64,000 nt of DNA from Actinomadura flavalba DSM 45200. GTDB lineage: Bacteria > Actinomycetota > Actinomycetes > Streptosporangiales > Streptosporangiaceae. The position numbers and the translations under genes are program-made. Position 1 is the first letter of the stretch, and each line of letters starts with the position of its first letter. The notes below the pieces were generated by a model. That model was not told the DNA's origin. It did not search any database and saw only the letters and a list, made by a program, of their open reading frames with translations. Where the stretch lies: positions 62,001-126,000 of the forward strand of contig NZ_KB894101.1 in assembly GCF_000374305.1 (NCBI RefSeq), written 5' to 3'. Positions 49,137 to 57,732 of the stretch are shown in pieces.

Positions 49137-52031
49137 GTGAGCGCACAGAGGCTGATCGGGCGGGAGACCGAGTTCGGGCTGCTGAGCGACGTGCTCGGCC
49201 GCGCGGCCGGCGGTGCGGCCGGGATCGTGCTCGTCGGCGGGGACGCCGGCGTCGGCAAGTCCCACCTGGTGGGGGCGCTGGCACGGGCCGCGGCCGAGAG
49301 CGGCGCGACCGTGCTCGTCGGGCAGTGCGCCGAGCTGGGCGAGAGCATGCCCTACCTGCCGCTCGCCGACGCCCTCTGGACGGCGTCCCGCACGCTGCCG
49401 CACGTCCGCGACGCGATCGAGGCGCGGCCGGTGCTGCGACGGCTGCTGCCCGACGGCGAGGCCGCCGACCCCGGGAACGCGGGCGACCTGGCCCGCCAGC
49501 AGCTCCTCGGCGCCGCCCTCGGACTGCTCGGCGCGCTCGACGGCGAGGGGCCCGTGCTGCTGGTGCTGGAGGACCTGCACTGGGCGGACCGCTCCACCCG
49601 GCACCTGCTGACGTTCCTCAGCCGCGTCCTGGACCGCGAGCGCGTCTGCCTCGTCGGCACCTACCGCACCGACGACCTGCACCGGCGGCATCCGCTGCGC
49701 CCGGTCGTGGCCGAGCTGCTGCGGCTGCCGAACGTCACGTCGGTGGAGTTGCGGCCGTTCGGAGCCGACGAGACGGCGGCGTACCTGGCGTCCCTGTCGG
49801 ACGGCGAGCCCGCCGACCCGGCCGTGGCGGCGTCCGTGCACGCCCGTTCGGAGGGCAACGCCTTCTACGCCGGTGAGCTGTTCTCGGCCGCGCGGCACGG
49901 CGACGCGCTCCCCGCCGCGCTGGCCGACCTGCTGCTGGCCCGGATGGAGCGGCTGCCCGAGGAGGCGCAGCGGGTCGTGCGGGTGGCGGCCGTCGCGGGC
50001 GTGCGGGTGGACGACGAGCTGGTCCGGCGGGCGTCCGGGCTGGACGAGGCCGCCGCGGGCGCGGCGCTGCGCGAGATCGTCTCGCAGCGGCTGCTCGTGC
50101 CCGACGGCACGGCCGGCTACCGGTTCCGGCACGCGCTGCTGCGCGAGGCCGTCATCGCCGACCTGCTGCCGGGTGAGCAGGTGCGGCTGCACGCGGCGTT
50201 CGCGGCGCTGCTGCGCGACGACGAGCGGCCCCGTTCGCGCGCGCTGCTCGCTCACCACTCGCTGGCCTCGCACGATCTGCCCACGGCGTTCGCCGCGTCG
50301 GTGGCGGCGGGCCGCGAGGCCGAGCGGATGGGCGCGCCGGACGAGGCGCACGACCACTACGACCGGGCGCTGTCGCTCTGGGACGCGGTGCCGGACCACG
50401 GCGACGCCGACCGGGTGGCGCTGCACCTGGCGGCGGGGCGGGCCGCCGTCCGGGCGGGCGAGACCGTCCGCGCCGTGTCCCGGCTGCGGCGGGTGCTGCG
50501 CGAGCTGCCGCCGGGCGACGCACGGCTCGCGGCGACCGTCCGCGAGCAGCTCGCCTACTACCTCGACGACCTGGACCATCACCGGGACTCGCTCGCGATG
50601 ACCACCGAGGCGCTGGAGCTGCTGCCGCCCGGCACGACGCGGGAGCGGGCGCGCGTGCTCGCCACCCGGCTGCGGACCTCCCTCGCGGTGGACGGTACGG
50701 ACCTGGCCGCGCTGGCCGAGGAGGCCATCGCGACGGCGCGCGCGTCCGGCGCGGTGGAGGCGGAGGCGAGCGCGCTGGTGTCGCTGGGGCTGATCCGCGA
50801 GTCGGCGACCGACGCCGATGACGCCGAGGACCTGTTCGGCCGCGCGGACGAGCTGGCGCGCGGCGCGGGCGACGTGCAGGCCGCGACGCGGGCGGCGTTC
50901 CACCGGGCGCGGGCCCGTTTCGACCGGGGCGACCTGGCGGGCGCGTCCGCGCTCGCCGACGACACGCTCGGCTACCTGCGCGACAACGGGCTGCTCTGGG
51001 CGGGTTACGGGGTCTCGCTGCGGTGCCTGCGGCTGCTGATCCGCTACACGTCGGGAGACTGGGCGGCGGCGGGAGCGATCGCGGACGGGTTCGCGGTGCG
51101 GGTGGCGCGTCCGTTCGAGGGGCAGTTGTCGGCGTACGCGCTGTTCCTCGACGTCGCGCGGGGGTCGTCGGCCGTCGCGGAGCGGACCCGCTGGCTGGAG
51201 CCGCTGTGGCCGGAGGACGGTTTCCTCGCCTATGTCTCGCGCGGGCTGCTGGCCGAGCACGAACTGTGGAACGGGCGCCCCGACGCGGCGCTGGAGCACA
51301 TCGCGGCGACGATGAAGCTGCTCGGCGCCGGTGAACCCGGCATGATCCGGCTCGCGGCGACCGGCCTGTGGGCGCAGGCCGAGCGTGCGGCGGCGGCGCG
51401 GGAGGCGGGGGACGCGGCGGCGCTCGCGGACGTCCTGGCGGAGGCCGACGCGCTCGCCGCGGCGGCGCGCACGGCGGCGGCCACCACGATGTGGGGGCAG
51501 TCGCGGCAGTGGCTCGGGTGGGAGGGGCAGGCGTTCCTCGCGCGGGCCGAGGCCGAGCACGCGCGGGCGCACGGGACGGACGGGCCGGAGGTGTGGCGGC
51601 GTCCGGTCGAGGCGTTCAGGTACGGCGGTGAGGCTTTCGTGTACGAGGTGGCCCGGTCGCGGTGGCGGCTCGCCGAGGCGCTGGCGGCGGCCGGTGAGCG
51701 CGCGGAGGCCGGCCGGGTGTGGCGGGAGGCGCTGGACGACGCCGAACGCCTCGGCGCCGCTCCCCTGGTGACGGCCCTGCGCGACCTCGGGACGCGGGCG
51801 CGGCTCGGCGGCTCCGGCGCCGCGAGCGGCGACGGCCTCGGCGGCCTGACGGCGCGCGAGCGCGAGGTGCTGAAGCTGGTGGCCGACGGGCGCTCCAACA
51901 AGGAGATCGCCGGGGCCCTGTTCATCTCCCCGAAGACCGCGAGCGTCCACGTCTCCAACATCCTCGCCAAACTCGGCGTCACCAGCCGCACCGCGGCGGC
52001 GGCGCTGGCCCATCGACAGGGAGATGCGTAG
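49137..52031 (+). CDS. large LuxR-family (LAL-type) AAA regulator
   Basis: A 964-residue regulator of the LAL class. The N-terminal AAA/ATPase domain begins LIGRETEFGLLSDVL with Walker A VGGDAGVGKSHLV near residue 40 and Walker B LLVLEDLHWADRS near 140; a long central region (about 300-870) of helical TPR-like repeats follows. The C-terminus is a LuxR HTH: GLTAREREVLKLVADGRSNK then EIAGALFISPKTASVHVSNI. These proteins bind ATP and an inducer and activate catabolic or secondary-metabolite genes. GTG 49137 gives SAQRLIGRETEF. Its stop overlaps the next start (TAGTG). Confidence 0.88.
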   Translation: MSAQRLIGRETEFGLLSDVLGRAAGGAAGIVLVGGDAGVGKSHLVGALARAAAESGATVLVGQCAELGESMPYLPLADALWTASRTLPHVRDAIEARPVLRRLLPDGEAADPGNAGDLARQQLLGAALGLLGALDGEGPVLLVLEDLHWADRSTRHLLTFLSRVLDRERVCLVGTYRTDDLHRRHPLRPVVAELLRLPNVTSVELRPFGADETAAYLASLSDGEPADPAVAASVHARSEGNAFYAGELFSAARHGDALPAALADLLLARMERLPEEAQRVVRVAAVAGVRVDDELVRRASGLDEAAAGAALREIVSQRLLVPDGTAGYRFRHALLREAVIADLLPGEQVRLHAAFAALLRDDERPRSRALLAHHSLASHDLPTAFAASVAAGREAERMGAPDEAHDHYDRALSLWDAVPDHGDADRVALHLAAGRAAVRAGETVRAVSRLRRVLRELPPGDARLAATVREQLAYYLDDLDHHRDSLAMTTEALELLPPGTTRERARVLATRLRTSLAVDGTDLAALAEEAIATARASGAVEAEASALVSLGLIRESATDADDAEDLFGRADELARGAGDVQAATRAAFHRARARFDRGDLAGASALADDTLGYLRDNGLLWAGYGVSLRCLRLLIRYTSGDWAAAGAIADGFAVRVARPFEGQLSAYALFLDVARGSSAVAERTRWLEPLWPEDGFLAYVSRGLLAEHELWNGRPDAALEHIAATMKLLGAGEPGMIRLAATGLWAQAERAAAAREAGDAAALADVLAEADALAAAARTAAATTMWGQSRQWLGWEGQAFLARAEAEHARAHGTDGPEVWRRPVEAFRYGGEAFVYEVARSRWRLAEALAAAGERAEAGRVWREALDDAERLGAAPLVTALRDLGTRARLGGSGAASGDGLGGLTAREREVLKLVADGRSNKEIAGALFISPKTASVHVSNILAKLGVTSRTAAAALAHRQGDA

Positions 52032-52549
52032 TGCCGGTGCTCTATGCGGTGGCGTGCGGGGCGACGCCCGCCGCCGAGGTGGCGGGGTTCGTGCGGACGG
52101 TACGTGAGGACGGGTGGACCGTCTGTGCGATCTTGACGCCGTCGGCGGTGAGGTTCGCGGATGTCGCGGAGCTGGAGGAGGCGACCGGGTTCCCCGTGCG
52201 GAGTGCCTACAAGCGCCCCGACGAACCGGACGTCCTGCCTCCCGCGGACGCGTTCGTCGTGGCGCCCGCGACGTTCAACACCGTCAACAAGTTCGCGTGC
52301 GGGATCAGTGACACGCTGGCGGCCGGGCTGCTCAACGAGGGGCTCGGGCTGGGCCGTCCGATCGTCGTCGCTCCGTGGCCGAACGCACCGCTCGCCCGGC
52401 ATCCGGCCTTCCGGCGCAGCCTCGCCGACCTGCGGTCCTGGGGCGTCCACGTCGTCTACGACCCCGACCGCCTTCCCGGCGCCCCGGGATCGGCACCGGC
52501 GCACCTCGACTGGACGGCCGTCCGGGCCGCCCTGCCCGTGCCCGGCTAG
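52031..52549 (+). CDS. flavoprotein (HFCD/Dfp-like)
   Basis: A 172-residue homologue of the flavin-containing Cys decarboxylase family (PF02441): VLYAVACGATPAAEVAGFVR at the N-terminus, CAILTPSAVRF in the middle and ADAFVVAPATFNTVNKFACG near residue 80, with the PxTxNTxxK motif of the flavin-binding fold. The substrate is unknown. It overlaps the LuxR-type gene by one base, so it is its partner and probably its regulatory or sensory companion; such pairs recur in actinomycetes. Confidence 0.84.
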   Translation: MPVLYAVACGATPAAEVAGFVRTVREDGWTVCAILTPSAVRFADVAELEEATGFPVRSAYKRPDEPDVLPPADAFVVAPATFNTVNKFACGISDTLAAGLLNEGLGLGRPIVVAPWPNAPLARHPAFRRSLADLRSWGVHVVYDPDRLPGAPGSAPAHLDWTAVRAALPVPG

Positions 52550-52554
52550 GCCGG

Positions 52555-53388
52555 TCAGCCGGTGACGTTGAAGGTGTCGGGGTCGGGGCCGACGCGGTGG
52601 TCGCGGTTGCGTGCCGAGATGGCGGACATGTCGTCGGCGCTCAGGCCGAAGTCGAAGAGGGCGAAGTTCTCCTCCATGCGCGACCGCGACGACGACTTGG
52701 GGAAGACCACGTCGCCGCGCTGGATGTGCCATCGCAGGGTGACCTGCGCCGGAGTGCGGTCGAGGCGCTCGGCGATCCGGGTGATCACCGGGTCCTGGAG
52801 GACGGCGCCCTGCGCGATGGGCGACCACGCCTCGGTGACGATGCCGTGCTCGGCGTCGTAGGCGCGGACCGTGTCCTGGGTGAGGTAGGGGTGGGCCTCG
52901 ATCTGGTTGACGGCCGGGACGGTCTCGGCCGACTCCAGGATGCGCCGCAGGTGGGCGGGCTGGAAGTTGGAGACGCCGATCGCGCGGGAGCGGCCCGAAC
53001 CGTAGACCTCCTCCAGGGCGCGCCACGTCTGGACGAAGTCGCCCACCTCCGGCATCGGCCAGTGGATGAGGAAGAGGTCGAGACGGTCGGTGCCGAGGTC
53101 GGCGAGCGTCCGGTCGAACGCCTTGAGCGCGTCGTCGTAGGCGTGGAAGGAGTTGTTCAGCTTGCTGGTCACGAAGACCTCGTCGCGGTCGAGGCCGGAC
53201 CGGGCGATTGCCTCGCCGACGCCGCGCTCGTTGCCGTACATCTGCGCGGTGTCGATGTGGCGGTAGCCGACGTCGAGGGCCGTGGCGACCGCGTCCGCCG
53301 TGTCGTCCGGGTCGATCTGGAACGTGCCGAAGCCGAGCTGGGGGATCTCGACACCGTTGTTCAACGTGACCACGGGGACGTTCGCCAT
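52555..53388 (-). CDS. aldo/keto reductase
   Basis: A 277-residue NADPH-dependent AKR of the 2,5-diketo-gluconate reductase-like group (AKR5). Catalytic tetrad: Asp in GYRHIDTAQMYGNERGVGEA (Asp49, Tyr54), Lys in EVFVTSKLNN, His in LFLIHWPMP. The C-terminal signature VVFPKSSSRSRMEENFALFD is intact. The N-terminus MANVPVVTLNNGVEIPQLGF starts at 53388, preceded by a GGAGG site. It reduces aldehydes/ketones; physiological substrate unknown. It ends 5 bases from the convergent flavoprotein gene. Confidence 0.9.
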   Translation of the reverse strand: MANVPVVTLNNGVEIPQLGFGTFQIDPDDTADAVATALDVGYRHIDTAQMYGNERGVGEAIARSGLDRDEVFVTSKLNNSFHAYDDALKAFDRTLADLGTDRLDLFLIHWPMPEVGDFVQTWRALEEVYGSGRSRAIGVSNFQPAHLRRILESAETVPAVNQIEAHPYLTQDTVRAYDAEHGIVTEAWSPIAQGAVLQDPVITRIAERLDRTPAQVTLRWHIQRGDVVFPKSSSRSRMEENFALFDFGLSADDMSAISARNRDHRVGPDPDTFNVTG

Positions 53389-53463
53389 GGGTTCCTCCCG
53401 TTCGCTGAGGTCAAACGACTCGTGGAGCCCCTACCCGTCTTATCTGCGGCAAACGGCCATGGA

Positions 53464-54251
53464 TCAGGCGAGAAAGGTGAACGTCGGGGCGTCGGCACCG
53501 GCGCGGCCGTGCGCGAGCCACGCGAGCGCGAGGTCCTGCCAGGGCAGCCCGACGGGCGCGTACACGGTCGCCCCGGCGCGAGTTCCGACTTGCCCGGCTC
53601 GTCGGCGCCCAGCGCGGTGACATGCGTGCCCGGCGCCACGGCGTCCAGCAGCGGGGTGCGCGCCCACGTGGCCGTGACCACGATGTCCGCGCGGCCGGCG
53701 GCGGCCCGCGGATCGGGCGCGGTCACCGCCGGGACGTTCAGCGCGACGCCGTGCCGGTCGGCGAACGTCTCGGCCCGCCCGGCGTCCAGGTCGCAGACCG
53801 TCAGCGCCGTGACCGTCCGCAGCGCCGCGAGGCCGCGCAGCACCAGGTCCGCCTGCGCGCCCGCCCCGATCACCGCGACGCGGCCCGCTTCGGGCGGTGC
53901 CAGCGCGTGCGTGCCGAGCGCGGCGGCGAGACCGGTGCGCCAGGCCGTCACGGTCGCCGAATCCAGCAGCGCCAGCAGTTCGCCCGTCGCGAGGTCGTGC
54001 AGGCACACGACGCCGCGCAGCGCCGGACGCGCGTCCGGGAACTTGGCGTTGACCTTGACGGTGTAGGCGGGCACGCCCGGCAGCAGGCCCGGGATCAGCG
54101 CGGTGGCCGTGCCCGGGCCGGGCAACGGCGCGATGATCCGGCGCGCGTCGGTTCCGGCGGGCGCGGCGACGAAGCCCGCGCGCAGGGCGTCCAGGCACGC
54201 GGGGACGTCCAGGAGGGCGGTCAGCGCCGACCGGTTCAGCAGGATCGTCAT
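53464..54251 (-). pseudogene. ornithine cyclodeaminase/mu-crystallin family gene with internal deletion and frameshift
   Basis: The first 220 residues from ATG 54251 are a good ornithine cyclodeaminase/alanine dehydrogenase fold: AYTVKVNAKFPDARPALRGV with the catalytic Lys and Arg, and the NAD-binding GRVAVIGAGAQADLVLRGLA. After THVTALGADEPGKSEL (near 53590) the frame is lost; the family's C-terminal motif, TVYAPVGLPWQDLALAWLAH, resumes in the +1 frame within a few bases and ends at 53464. Some 45-55 residues between the two motifs are missing, so this is a deletion plus shift rather than a lone sequencing error. Confidence 0.82.
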
Positions 54252-54265
54252 ACCGTCATCATCGG

Positions 54266-55261
54266 TCACTTCGGGCGCTGCCGGGCCTCCACGAGACGGT
54301 CCCAGTCGGTGCGCCAGTCGCGGCCCTCGTCGTCGATGAACGAACCGGGCGGCGCCTCCACGCGGTGGGCGCGCAGCCACTCCCCCGGCCGGCGCATCGC
54401 GGGACGCGGACGGCCGTCGCTCGGCATGAGCTGCGGCTGGATCGGCGCCGGGCGCACGCCCGGGTCGGTGCCCTCCTCGGCGATCTGCGCCTGGTCCTTC
54501 TCCTCGGCCATGCCGATCGGGCCCTTGCGGCGGGCGTTGAAGAACTGGTTCACGGCCGGGTGGGTGCTCGACAGCACCATCTCGCGCGGGCCGAACATCA
54601 CCAGGCCGCGCCGGAACAGCAGCCCGAGGTTGTCGGGCAGGACGCGGGCCGTGCCGATGTCGTGCGTGACGATGAGGAACGTCGCCCCCAGCTCGGCGTT
54701 GAGGTCGACGAAGAGCTGGTTCAGGTAGGCGGTGCGGACGGGGTCGAGGCCGGAGTCGGGCTCGTCGGCCAGGATGATCTCCGGGTCGAGGACGAGCGCG
54801 CGGGCCAGGCCGGCGCGCTTCTTCATGCCGCCCGAGATCTCGCCGGGCAGCTTCTCCTCCGCGCCGGACAGGCCGACCATCTCCATCTTCTCCAGCACGA
54901 TGGAGCGGATCTGCGACTCGGACCTGCGCGTGTGCTCGCGCAGCGGGAACGCGATGTTGTCGTACAGGTTCATCGAGCCGAACAGGGCGCCGTCCTGGAA
55001 CAGCACGCCGAACCTGCGGCGCATCTCGTAGAGCTGCTTCTCGTGCAGGCGCGGGACGTCGCCCTGGTCACCGACGTAGACGTGGCCGCGATCGGGGCGG
55101 AGCAGGCCGACGAGGTTCTTGAGGAAGACCGACTTGCCGGTTCCGGACGGGCCGAGCAGCGCGGAGATCTCCCCGGCGGGGATCGTGAACGTCACGTCCT
55201 CCCAGATGACCTGGCGGCCGAAGGACTTGCGCAGGCCCTCCACCCGGATCTCGATGCCCAT
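54266..55261 (-). CDS. mceG: Mce-associated ABC ATPase (MceG/Mkl-like)
   Basis: A 331-residue ATPase of the MlaF/Mkl type that powers Mce lipid importers. Walker A LLGPSGTGKSVFLKNLVG near residue 36, Q-loop in GVLFQDGALFGSMN, signature EISGGMKKRAGLARAL near 141 (with the SGGM seen in this group rather than SGGQ), Walker B IILADEPDSGLDPVRT near 160. The C-terminal extension of about 80 residues beyond the ATPase is characteristic of actinobacterial Mkl and interacts with the permease complex. No mce or yrbE genes are adjacent, as is common for mkl. The start is ATG 55261. Confidence 0.85.
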   Translation of the reverse strand: MGIEIRVEGLRKSFGRQVIWEDVTFTIPAGEISALLGPSGTGKSVFLKNLVGLLRPDRGHVYVGDQGDVPRLHEKQLYEMRRRFGVLFQDGALFGSMNLYDNIAFPLREHTRRSESQIRSIVLEKMEMVGLSGAEEKLPGEISGGMKKRAGLARALVLDPEIILADEPDSGLDPVRTAYLNQLFVDLNAELGATFLIVTHDIGTARVLPDNLGLLFRRGLVMFGPREMVLSSTHPAVNQFFNARRKGPIGMAEEKDQAQIAEEGTDPGVRPAPIQPQLMPSDGRPRPAMRRPGEWLRAHRVEAPPGSFIDDEGRDWRTDWDRLVEARQRPK

Positions 55262-55548
55262 GGCGACTCCCTGGGCGGGCCCCGGCGGCGAGGGGTCCGC
55301 GCCCGGTGTCCGGCCCCCGCCGCTTTCGACGCTACGTCCAACACCGGACGGGAAAAAGGCCCAATTCGTCCCTTTTACCCAAACGGGTCACTCTGCCCCG
55401 TGACCGGCGGCGCATCGCGCACCCATCGTGCCAACATCCCCGGCCCGGTTGGGCACAATCTCGGCTTCCCCGGCACCGGGGCGGGCTTGAAACCATGGCG
55501 TCACCTCCGGCGCGTCCCCCACGCGCCCAATCCCCCACTGGAGGCGTC

Positions 55549-56610
55549 GTGAAGTACCGTTCCGCCCGCCTGCGCGGGCCCGCCGCGATCGTCGCGGCGA
55601 CCGGCCTGGCCCTCACGGCCCTGGCCGCGACACCCGGCGCGGCCTCGGCCGCGTCCCCCGCCGCACCCGCCGACCCGGCGCGGGTCGCGGCGGCGCTCAC
55701 CGCCCAGCTCGGCGCGCGCAGCGCCGGGACCTACCTCGACGGGGGCGCGCTCGTCGTCACCGTCACCGACTCCGGCGCCGCAGCGGCCGTCCGCGCGGCG
55801 GGCGCGCGGCCCCGCACCGTCGCGCGCGGCGGCGACGACCTGAAGAAGGCCGAGGCGGCGCTGAAGCGGCGGGCGTCGGTGCCCGGCAGCGCCTGGGCCG
55901 TCGACCCCGCCGCGAACAAGGTGGTCGTCACGCTCGACGCCACCGTCACCGGCGCCCGGCTCGCCCAGGTGCGCAAGACCGCCGCCGCGCTCGGCGACGC
56001 CGTCCACGTCCGCCAGACCAAGGGCACGTACCGGACGTACACGGCGGGCGGCGAGGCCATCTACGCCGGGACGGGCCGCTGCTCGCTCGGCTTCAACGTC
56101 GAGAAGGGCGGCGAGTACTACTTCCTCACGGCCGGGCACTGCACGGACGGACGCGGCGCCTGGTACGCGGACGCGGCCAATTCCAGCAAGCTCGGCGACA
56201 CCGCCGGGAGCGACTTCCCCGGCACCGACTACGGCCTCGTGAAGTACTCCTCCGCCCCGGCGGACACGCGCGGCGTGGTGAGCCTGTACGGCGGCACGCA
56301 GGACATCACCGGCGCGGGCTCGGCCACGGTCGGCCAGTCCGTGACCCGCAGCGGCAGCACCACCCAGGTGCACACGGGCACGGTGACGGCGCTGAACAAG
56401 ACCGTCAACTACGACGACGGCGCCACCGTGAGCGGCCTCATCGAGACGACCGTCTGCGCCGAGCCCGGCGACAGCGGCGGCCCGCTCTTCACCGGCCCGA
56501 CGGCCCTCGGACTGACCTCCGGAGGCAGCGGCGACTGCACCCTCGGTGGAACGACGTTCTTCCAGCCGGTCGGCCCCGCACTGTCGGCGTACGGCGTGAC
56601 GCTGTACTGA
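55549..56610 (+). CDS. secreted trypsin-like serine protease (S1, streptogrisin/alpha-lytic type)
   Basis: A 353-residue secreted protease. Signal peptide about 1-34 (GLALTALAATPGAASA), then an alpha-lytic-type propeptide to about 165, then the S1 domain. The catalytic His is in YFLTAGHCTDGRG near residue 199, Asp in FPGTDYGLVKYS near 225, and Ser in VCAEPGDSGGPLFTG near 305; CSLGFNV and GDCTLGGTTFF supply the disulfide Cys. GTG 55549 has GGAGG upstream. Streptogrisin-like specificity is probable; the exact S1 pocket was not resolved. A terminator hairpin follows. Confidence 0.9.
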   Translation: MKYRSARLRGPAAIVAATGLALTALAATPGAASAASPAAPADPARVAAALTAQLGARSAGTYLDGGALVVTVTDSGAAAAVRAAGARPRTVARGGDDLKKAEAALKRRASVPGSAWAVDPAANKVVVTLDATVTGARLAQVRKTAAALGDAVHVRQTKGTYRTYTAGGEAIYAGTGRCSLGFNVEKGGEYYFLTAGHCTDGRGAWYADAANSSKLGDTAGSDFPGTDYGLVKYSSAPADTRGVVSLYGGTQDITGAGSATVGQSVTRSGSTTQVHTGTVTALNKTVNYDDGATVSGLIETTVCAEPGDSGGPLFTGPTALGLTSGGSGDCTLGGTTFFQPVGPALSAYGVTLY

Positions 56611-56612
56611 CC

Positions 56613-56669
56613 CGCTGACGGGTTCCCGGCCGTCCGCCGCTCCCAGGGGCACCCGGGAACCCGCCAGCG
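56613..56669. terminator. hairpin terminator shared by protease and MOSC genes
   Basis: Arms CGCTGACGGGTTCCCGG and CCGGGAACCCGCCAGCG (one mismatch) with a 23-base loop, between the S1 protease stop and the convergent MOSC gene stop. Confidence 0.75.
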
Positions 56670-56717
56670 CGACCGCGGTTCGTCGCCCGCCGTCGTGTCC
56701 GGACGTAGATCCGCTTC

Positions 56718-57503
56718 CTAGCGGAACCGCACGTCGTCGCCTGCGCGGATCGTGCCCGGGTGGACGACCGTGGCGTACGCGCCCGCGCACGGCTGGGGCG
56801 TCATGCCGTCCATGGGGGCGACGCGGTTCTGCTTCGCGGGGACGCGCAGGGCGTCGGTGTCGCGGGGCAGGTCGCCGTGCTCCAGAGTGGGGACGGCGCA
56901 GCGCGGGGTCTGGGCGATCACTCGGAGGACGACGTCGCCGATCTCCAGCTCACGGTCGGCCCATGACGCCTCGGGGTGGCCCTCCCCTGGCACGTCGATG
57001 ACCAGGTTCGGGCGGTACCGGAGGGGATCGACGCTTCCTGCCTGCGTCGCCGCGCCGATCGTCGCGAGTGTCGCCGTCGTGATCAGGTGCACCGGCGCGA
57101 AGTCGACGAACGCGTTCGGCGGAAGGTGCGTGTCCTCGGTGGCCACCCGCGCCTCGATGCCCTCCGCCAGTACCTGGTCGGGGACGGCACGGTCGAGCAC
57201 CGCGCCGTCCGGTGGCGTCGAGGCGAGGGTGACCCGGCGTCCGAGGGCTTCGGAGAGGTGATCGTCCAGGTCGTCGTCCACGAACGTGCCGTCCGGCAGG
57301 ACGATGCCGTCCCCGGCGGGCCGCATGCGCAGCAGGTCCCGCCACAGCCGGGGATTCTTCGCGCTGGCGACCCGCCCGGTCTCCAGGTCGACGAGCGCCC
57401 GCGCGCGGTCGCCGCCCACCCCGGCCGGGGTCACCTCGGCGGCGTCGAGGGATTCGCCCAGCATGGACTTCACCGGATACCGCCACGTCGCCGCAATCTT
57501 CAT
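56718..57503 (-). CDS. MOSC domain protein
   Basis: A 261-residue MOSC (molybdenum cofactor sulfurase C-terminal) domain protein with its N-terminal beta-barrel part: WRYPVKSMLGESLDAAEVTP near residue 7, GDRARALVDLETGRVASAKN near 30, and the C-terminal RPNLVID with the cofactor Cys in QTPRCAVPTLEHGDLP near 200. MOSC proteins transfer sulfur to Mo cofactors or act with reductases on N-hydroxylated compounds. The protein is monocistronic; no Mo enzyme is nearby. Confidence 0.85.
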   Translation of the reverse strand: MKIAATWRYPVKSMLGESLDAAEVTPAGVGGDRARALVDLETGRVASAKNPRLWRDLLRMRPAGDGIVLPDGTFVDDDLDDHLSEALGRRVTLASTPPDGAVLDRAVPDQVLAEGIEARVATEDTHLPPNAFVDFAPVHLITTATLATIGAATQAGSVDPLRYRPNLVIDVPGEGHPEASWADRELEIGDVVLRVIAQTPRCAVPTLEHGDLPRDTDALRVPAKQNRVAPMDGMTPQPCAGAYATVVHPGTIRAGDDVRFR

Positions 57504-57527
57504 GTCGTCACCCTACGACTCCGCGTG

Positions 57528-57599
57528 TCACGAATCGTCGTCCTCGTCGCCGAGGATCTGGAGGGCGCCCAGGTAGGTCAGTGGGGGGACGCGGCGCAT
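57528..57599 (-). CDS. 23-residue micropeptide with strong ribosome binding site
   Basis: A short frame, MRRVPPLTYLGA..., ending GDEDDDS. Its ATG is preceded at 6 bases by AGGAGG, better than most genes in this window. It lies alone between the MOSC gene (same strand, 24 bases on) and the divergent FadR-type regulator. The sequence is a basic N-terminus, a hydrophobic middle and an acidic tail, without Cys. It may be a regulatory leader peptide for the MOSC gene or a functional small protein. No known family. Confidence 0.45.
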   Translation of the reverse strand: MRRVPPLTYLGALQILGDEDDDS

Positions 57600-57685
57600 G
57601 GGTGGCCTCCTGTCAGGGGCGCGTGGCGAGGCGTCCAGCGTAGGGCGGCATGCACCGCTTTGGACCTCGATGGTTAGACATCAGG

Positions 57686-57696
57686 TGGTCCAACCA
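57686..57696. promoter_or_regulatory. FadR/GntR-type operator before the regulator gene
   Basis: TGGTCCAACCA fits the T-n-GT-n3-AC-n-A consensus of the FadR subfamily of GntR regulators exactly and is a palindrome apart from the centre. It lies 37 bases upstream of the regulator start, suggesting autoregulation and control of the downstream hydroxylase. Confidence 0.65.
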
Positions 57697-57732
57697 GTTG
57701 ATAAGTGGGCACCTATCGGTCATGCTGGGTGC

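Noticed and set aside
48801..52013. A 1070-residue minus-strand frame over the LuxR-type gene
   Set aside because: Arg/Gln/Gly shadow of the real plus-strand gene, no domain recognisable.
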